NCBI GenBank assembly: GCA_026874595.1
Contig: CM049311.1
Coordinates: forward strand, 23,043,176-23,107,175
Direction: 5' to 3'
DNA from: Sipunculus nudus
Lineage: Eukaryota > Annelida > Sipuncula > Golfingiida > Sipunculidae
Length of the DNA stretch: 64,000 nucleotides
A model generated the notes under the pieces. It was not told the DNA's origin. It ran no database searches and worked only from the letters and a program-made list of their open reading frames with translations. Made by a program: the position numbers and the translations under genes. This document shows positions 58,731 through 64,000 of the stretch, in pieces (position 1 is the stretch's first letter; each line of letters begins with the position of its first letter).

Positions 58731-59574
58731 ATATATATTATATACACATATATTTTTTTGTATTTATGTTTGTTTATATACTTAATTGGAAAGGCAGTTT
58801 TTAAACCAGTATTGAGTAACAAACAACTATGGCACGAACACTCGAAGACTTCCCTAGATCAGGTTTTAATGAATTAACTTTCTCACGGCTTGGTCATTAT
58901 CGATGGTGTATTGCCTTTGATAGGCTTCCGAACGTGCTCTATGGTCACCAGAGGGCTGTGACTTGTATTTTATTACATATTCATGTAAGGAGCATACCCA
59001 GATCAATATTTTTATAATTTATTGTATATTAATATGGAGTATCATGTTTAAATGTTAGCGTCAGAACTTAGGTTAGAGTACACATGTACCTCATTTGATG
59101 TTGATTTCAGTAGTTTAATTCACTTGGGAACTGACTAATAACTAGACGGTTCCTATAGCAACATTGTTTATTGTAGACATCAAAAGCAGCGCACCTTCTT
59201 ATTTAGCTTTTTCTCAGGGTTTGTCCTTTTTAGTATTCATGCAGTTAGTGACAAGCCGTGTAGTTCTAGGGGGATCCCTAGGGGGATATGCAGTCCTTCA
59301 GACAATAATTTCCATATCTTTTTAAAGTTTCAATTCATTACATTGACAAGATATAATACAATCGATGATAATGGAGGGTTTATATGTTTACTGGAAGCTG
59401 TTATTTTATTTTTTTTAATGCATCCAGTACAACAGGATACACTCAAAGATCCACAAAATTTAAAAATGAAGGATAACACATTTTTTGCACGCAATTTTAT
59501 ATAAAAGTAGATTTTTTAGTATTTCTTTGTAGTATTTTGGCGTTATCAAAGATTGTGATTACTTTATGTAATAT
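58731..59574. other. Copy C intron, nothing recognised
   Basis: AT-rich, with a small CTAGGGGGATCC/CTAGGGGGATA duplication near 59,270. Confidence 0.5.
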
Positions 59575-62500
59575 AAAGCCTGGCCCCTTGTATACTTATT
59601 TCCTTAACCACACTGCCTGGTTCCATGTACATTTACTTCAAGTGCCACACCGCCTGGCTTCTTCCACACTCCCTTCTTATCCCTTCATCGCCTCGCTCCG
59701 GGTACACTTACTTCATGTACTACGACGACTAGCTCCAGGTACACTTACTTCATGTACTACACCGCCAGGCTCAAGGTACACTAACCTTATATACTAAACC
59801 GCCTTGCTCCGGGTACACTTACTTAATGCACTACACCGCCTAGTTCCGTGTACACCTCATGTGCTTTACCGCCTTGCTCCGGGTACACTCACTTCATGTA
59901 GTACACCGCTATCTCCTGATACACCTACTTCATGTACGAAATCACCGGGCTCCAGGTACAGTTACTTCATGTATTACACCGCCTACCTCTCGGTACACCT
60001 ACTTCATATACTACAGGGCCTTGCCCCGGGTACACTCACTTCATGTGCTACACCCCCTGACTCCGGGTATACCTCAGGTACTTATACGCCTAGCTCAGGT
60101 TACACTTACCTTATATATTACACCGCCTATCGACAGGAGCACTTACTTCATGTACTACACCGGCTGTACATTAACTACATTTACTACTCCGCCGTTCTCC
60201 GGTAGACTAACTTTATATACTACACCTTGCTCCTTGTACACATATTCCCTCTGCCACACAGCCCGGTTCTTTGTACATTAAGTTTGAGTGCCACACCCAT
60301 GGCTTCTACTACACTTCCTTCTTATGTCTCAACACCTGGCTCTGGATACACTTGCTTCATGTACTTCACCGCCTGGTTCCTTGTACACCTATTTCCTTTG
60401 CCACACCGCCTTGAACTGCACCCACCTTGTATGCACTTCCTTCTTATGTCGCAACGCCTCGCTCTGGGAACTCTTACCTCATGTACTACGACGCCTCGCT
60501 TTGGGTACACTTACTTCTGGTACTACACCGCCTTACTCCTAGTACACTTCATTAACTACACCGCCTAGCTCTCGGTGCACTTTTCCTCTGACACACCGCA
60601 AAACTCCTTGTACATTTACTTCGAGTGCCACACCACTTGGCTCCTACTACACAATTTCTTCTTATGTCACAACGACTGGCTCCGGGTACACTCACTTTAT
60701 GTACTACCCCGCCCGGCTTCAGGTACAATTACTTCCTATACTGCACCGCCTGGATTGGGGTACACCTCATGTACTACACCGCCTTGCTTGGGGTATACCT
60801 CATGTACTACACCGCCTGGCTCCGGGTACACCTCATGTACTACACCACCTGACTGCGGATACAGTTACTTTATGTACTAAACAGCCTTTTTCCTGGTACA
60901 CGTTCTTAATGTTTTACAGGGCCTGCTCCGGGTTAAAGTACTTAAATGTATGACATCGCCAGCCTCTGAGAACACCTACTTCATATACTACAGCGCCTAG
61001 CTCAAGGTACACTTAATTTATGTGCTACACACTTGGCTCCGGGTATACCGCATGTTCTACATCGCCTAGCTCAAGGTACATTTCATTCATATATTACAAC
61101 GGCTATCTCCGGGTACACTGACTACATAGGTTGCACCGCCTATCACCTGGGACATTTCTTCTATGTATTACACCGCCTGGCCCCTTGTACATTATTTCCT
61201 TTGCCACACCGCCTTTACTACACGACCCGGATCTTGGCGATGTAGTATATGAAACAAGTATACCCAGATCTAGGCGGTGTAGTAGATGAACTATGTGTAT
61301 CCATAGCTGGGCGGTGTAGTCCATGAAGTGAGTATACCCGGATCGAGGCGGTGAAGTACATGAAGTAAATGTACCCGGAGCCATTTGGTGTAGCACATAA
61401 AGTAAATGTACTCCGAGCCAGGCGGTGTACTACACGAAGTAGGTAAACCCGAGCCAGGTGGTGTGGTACAAAAAGTAAATGTACACGGAGCCAGGCGGGG
61501 TTGTACTTATGTAAGTGTACCCGCAGCCAGGCGGTGTTGTATATGAAATTTGCAAACATCCGTATGGTGTGGCACATAAAGTACACATGGAGCCAGGCGG
61601 TATAGCAAACAAAAGAGGTCTACAAGGAGCTAGGCGGTGTAGTATATAAAATAAGTGTACCCAGTGCTAGCCGCTGTAGTACATGGAGTCATTGTGCAAA
61701 TGCCAGGCGGTGTGGCACATGAAATTAAAGTACAGGCGGGATGGCAAGCTAAATAGTGTATCAGGATCCAGGCGGTGTCGTACATTGTACAGGCGGTGTG
61801 GCAAAAGAACTAAGTGCCCAAGGAGCAGGCGGTGTAGTGCATAAAGTGTACCGGAGTAAAGGTACCCGAGGCCAAGCGTTAAGAAGGAAGGGTAGTAGGA
61901 ACCAGGCGGTGTTGCAGTCGAAGTTAATGTACAAAGAACCGGGCTGTGTGGCAGAGGAAATAGGTGTACAAGCAGCCAGGCGGTGTAGTATATGAAAAAA
62001 AAGTTTACAAAGAGCCTGTTCGGCCCATGGATTTAGTGCACAGGGAGATGGAGATGTGGCACAAGAAATAAATGTACATACAAGTAAATGAGGTAATTGT
62101 GGAACAAGCAAGGCGGTGTAGTGTATGTAGTTAATGTACAGACGGTATGGCAAAGGAAATAAGTGTACAAGGAGCCAGGCGGTGTAGTATATGAACGAAA
62201 TGTCCCAGGATATAGGCGGTGTAATGTATGAAGTAAGTGTACCCGGAGATAGGCGGTGTAATGTATGAAGTAAGTGTACCCAGAGACAGGCGGTGTAATA
62301 TATGAAGTAAGTGTACCCGGAGACAGGCGGTGTAGCACATGAAGTAAGTGTACCAGGAGCCAGGCGGTGTAGTATATGAAGTAAGTTTACAAAGAGCCAG
62401 AGAATGTGGCCCATAGATTTAGTCAGCAGGGAGGAAGGAGGTATAAAGTAGCTGTACCTGAAGCCATGTACTACATGAGGTGAATGTACCTAGAGCTAGG

Positions 62501-62915
62501 CTGTGTAGTACATGAGGTTACTGTACCTAGAGCTAAGCGGTGTAGTACATGAAATATGTGTACCTGGACCGAGGCGTTGAGACATAAGAAGGAAGTTCAG
62601 TAATGGCCAGGCGGTGTGGCACTCGAAGGCAATGTACAAGGAGCCGGCGATGAGTCAGGCGGTGTAGTACATGATTTGAGCGTACCTAGGGCTAGGCGGT
62701 GTAGTACATGAAGTTAGTGTACCTGGAGTTAGGCGTCGTAGTACATGAAGTAAGTGTACCCGGAGCGAGGCGTTGAGACATACGAAGGACGTGTAGTAGG
62801 AGCCAGGCGGTGTGGCACCTTTTGGCGGTGTATACTTATTTCCTCTGCCCCACCGCCTAGATCCGGGAATACTTACTTCATGTACTATACCACCTAGATC
62901 AGGGTATATTGAGGT
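59575..62915. repeat. 37-bp minisatellite forming a large inverted repeat
   Basis: The unit CCGGGTACACTTACTTCATG followed by TACTACACCGCCTAGCT repeats every 37 bp or so from about 59,575 to 61,215. From about 61,225 to 62,815 the array runs in the opposite orientation (AGGCGGTGTAGTACATGAAG and so on), and a short plus-oriented stretch follows at about 62,820-62,915. Units vary by substitution and by gaps of a few bases. Long open frames over it (VHLLHVLHRLAPGTLTS-like) are by-products of the repeat and not genes. Confidence 0.93.
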
Positions 62916-63505
62916 GGTCATTTAAGTCTTTAAGCAAAATATAAACAACTAGAAGTGCTTGCTAGGAATAAATAAGTCAAAGTTTGATAAAGGCATAGAA
63001 ATGATACGACAATATCCAGGCACGAATCTATGAGCGGAAAGATTTTGGCAGCAACATGGTCCCGTAGGGGCAGAGAAGTAGGCGGAATAACTCTCCTGTG
63101 TTACTATATATAAACTGGTGAATTATTTCACCATCACTAGTGAAAATTTACACAAAATGGAATATTAATCGGACTTTCCATCATATTAAGTGGATTCATA
63201 TTAATGAAAATAAAAAAGAATAACAATTTCTACCTTTTCTTTAATAACTACATGATATATGCCAAAGAAACTTCCCATGCCGATATATTCATACATGGAT
63301 ATACATATAGTATTTGTATATTACAGTTTTCATTAACAGTATATTTAATCTAGTTTATATGTAAATATTGCCATTTTATATAAAACTTGGTATTATTTCA
63401 TTGAATTATCCATAGAACAAAACCTGAACACTCACGAATAATAGAACAATAGAATCAGTAAACATATGGCTGTTCATCCTAGCAAATGTTATGCTTTCTT
63501 TTCAG
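62916..63505. other. Copy C intron, nothing recognised
   Basis: AT-rich sequence between the minisatellite and the next receptor exon. Confidence 0.5.
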
Positions 63506-63743
63506 ATGTCGCAGGATGGTCATAACTGTAGACGTTACAAAAAGGTTGACATCAAGAGAAGATTACTTGGCACACTCTACGCACCGTGGACTCTTTATGA
63601 ATGGTTTCATCTTGAGGAGCGACGAGTACAAGTGTTCATTAATGCCAGTGACATGACGAAAACGCACGAAATTCGGGTGAAAGTTTATAATGATGAAAAC
63701 AAGTGGACGGAGAGCGATATTAAGATATTTACGCCAGTAACAG
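63506..63743 (+). CDS. Copy C, second exon of second FN3-like domain
   Basis: Acceptor TTTTCAG, phase 0. It reads MSQDGHNCRRYKKVDIKRRL, WTLYEWFHLEERRVQVFINA, SDMTKTHEIRVKVYNDENKW and TESDIKIFTPVT, ending ACAG|GTATTC in phase 1. This is the best-preserved version of this exon. It completes the FN3-like domain begun at 57,281. The stalk/transmembrane and tail exons expected next fall beyond the window. Confidence 0.8.
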
Positions 63744-64000
63744 GTATTCCTATAAGTGTGTTTATGTTAATTAACATTTATAAAAAAAATTATAAATCCA
63801 CACTATCTGATGTTTTGCATTTCTTTAGCCCTAATATGAATTATAATCAAAGGAAACGAAATATAGTCATCGGGTTTATAAACCATACACAGGATATTTG
63901 AAACTATGGAATTTATAATCTGATATTCCTTTGACCGATAACAACTGCTTTAGGCTTTCTTGTAATTAGCAATTAGTGTTTGAAATAGTGGGTCGTACAA
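63744..64000 (+). other. Start of next copy C intron
   Basis: AT-rich sequence after the donor. No transmembrane exon lies before the window end. Confidence 0.5.

Noticed and set aside
59537-62921. Many overlapping open frames of 60-217 residues on both strands (histidine/leucine/threonine-rich).
   Set aside because: They follow the 37-bp minisatellite. Three units give a 37-codon cycle, so several frames remain open by repetition alone.

Overview
The window is AT-rich, intron-rich and crowded with transposon debris. It is animal nuclear DNA, and the gene content points to a mollusc, most likely a bivalve (inference). Reasons: spliced exons with GT-AG borders, many (TA)n tracts, remnants of several non-LTR retrotransposons, and a tandem family of lectin/EGF/FN3 receptors of a kind common in bivalves. 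No bacterial-style operon is present.

The main cellular genes are tandem plus-strand paralogues of one type I membrane receptor. Pieced together across copies, the receptor has an FTP (fucolectin/tachylectin-4/pentraxin-1) domain on two exons, a laminin-type EGF module with eight cysteines, a first FN3-like domain on one exon, a second FN3-like domain on two exons, a Thr-rich or short stalk, one transmembrane helix and a small tyrosine-bearing tail. Exon phases match from copy to copy. Copy A (1-7181) enters mid-gene, has two in-frame stops in its FN3 exons, and keeps the transmembrane and tail exons. Copy D (about 20.3-22.2 kb) is a decayed remnant. Copy B (24.56-33.19 kb) lacks the first FTP exon here, has lost an EGF splice donor, has an exon end overrun by a TA microsatellite, and stops early in the tail. 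Copy C (53.09-63.74 kb, continuing past the window) is open in every exon seen.

Directly after copy B sits a 9.15-kb DNA transposon (33,230-42,381) of the ISL2EU (IS4EU) type, with terminal inverted repeats and an AT target duplication. It carries two convergent genes: a plus-strand SAP-like/SWIM/YqaJ-nuclease/PHD protein and a minus-strand THAP-DDE transposase. Both show a few disabling changes, so this copy looks recently dead. Two shorter MITEs are nested in its long intron.

Other regions: a roughly 157-bp tandem array at 8.7-10.4 kb carrying palindromic AGGTCAnnnTGACCT sites; LINE remnants at about 14.7-19.5, 28.7-29.2, 45.2-46.6 and 48.8-50.0 kb; a GC-rich island at 47.8-48.3 kb; and a 37-bp minisatellite at 59.6-62.9 kb that reverses orientation midway, making a large inverted repeat inside an intron of copy C. 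All exon borders are read by eye from splice consensus, phase and comparison among copies.
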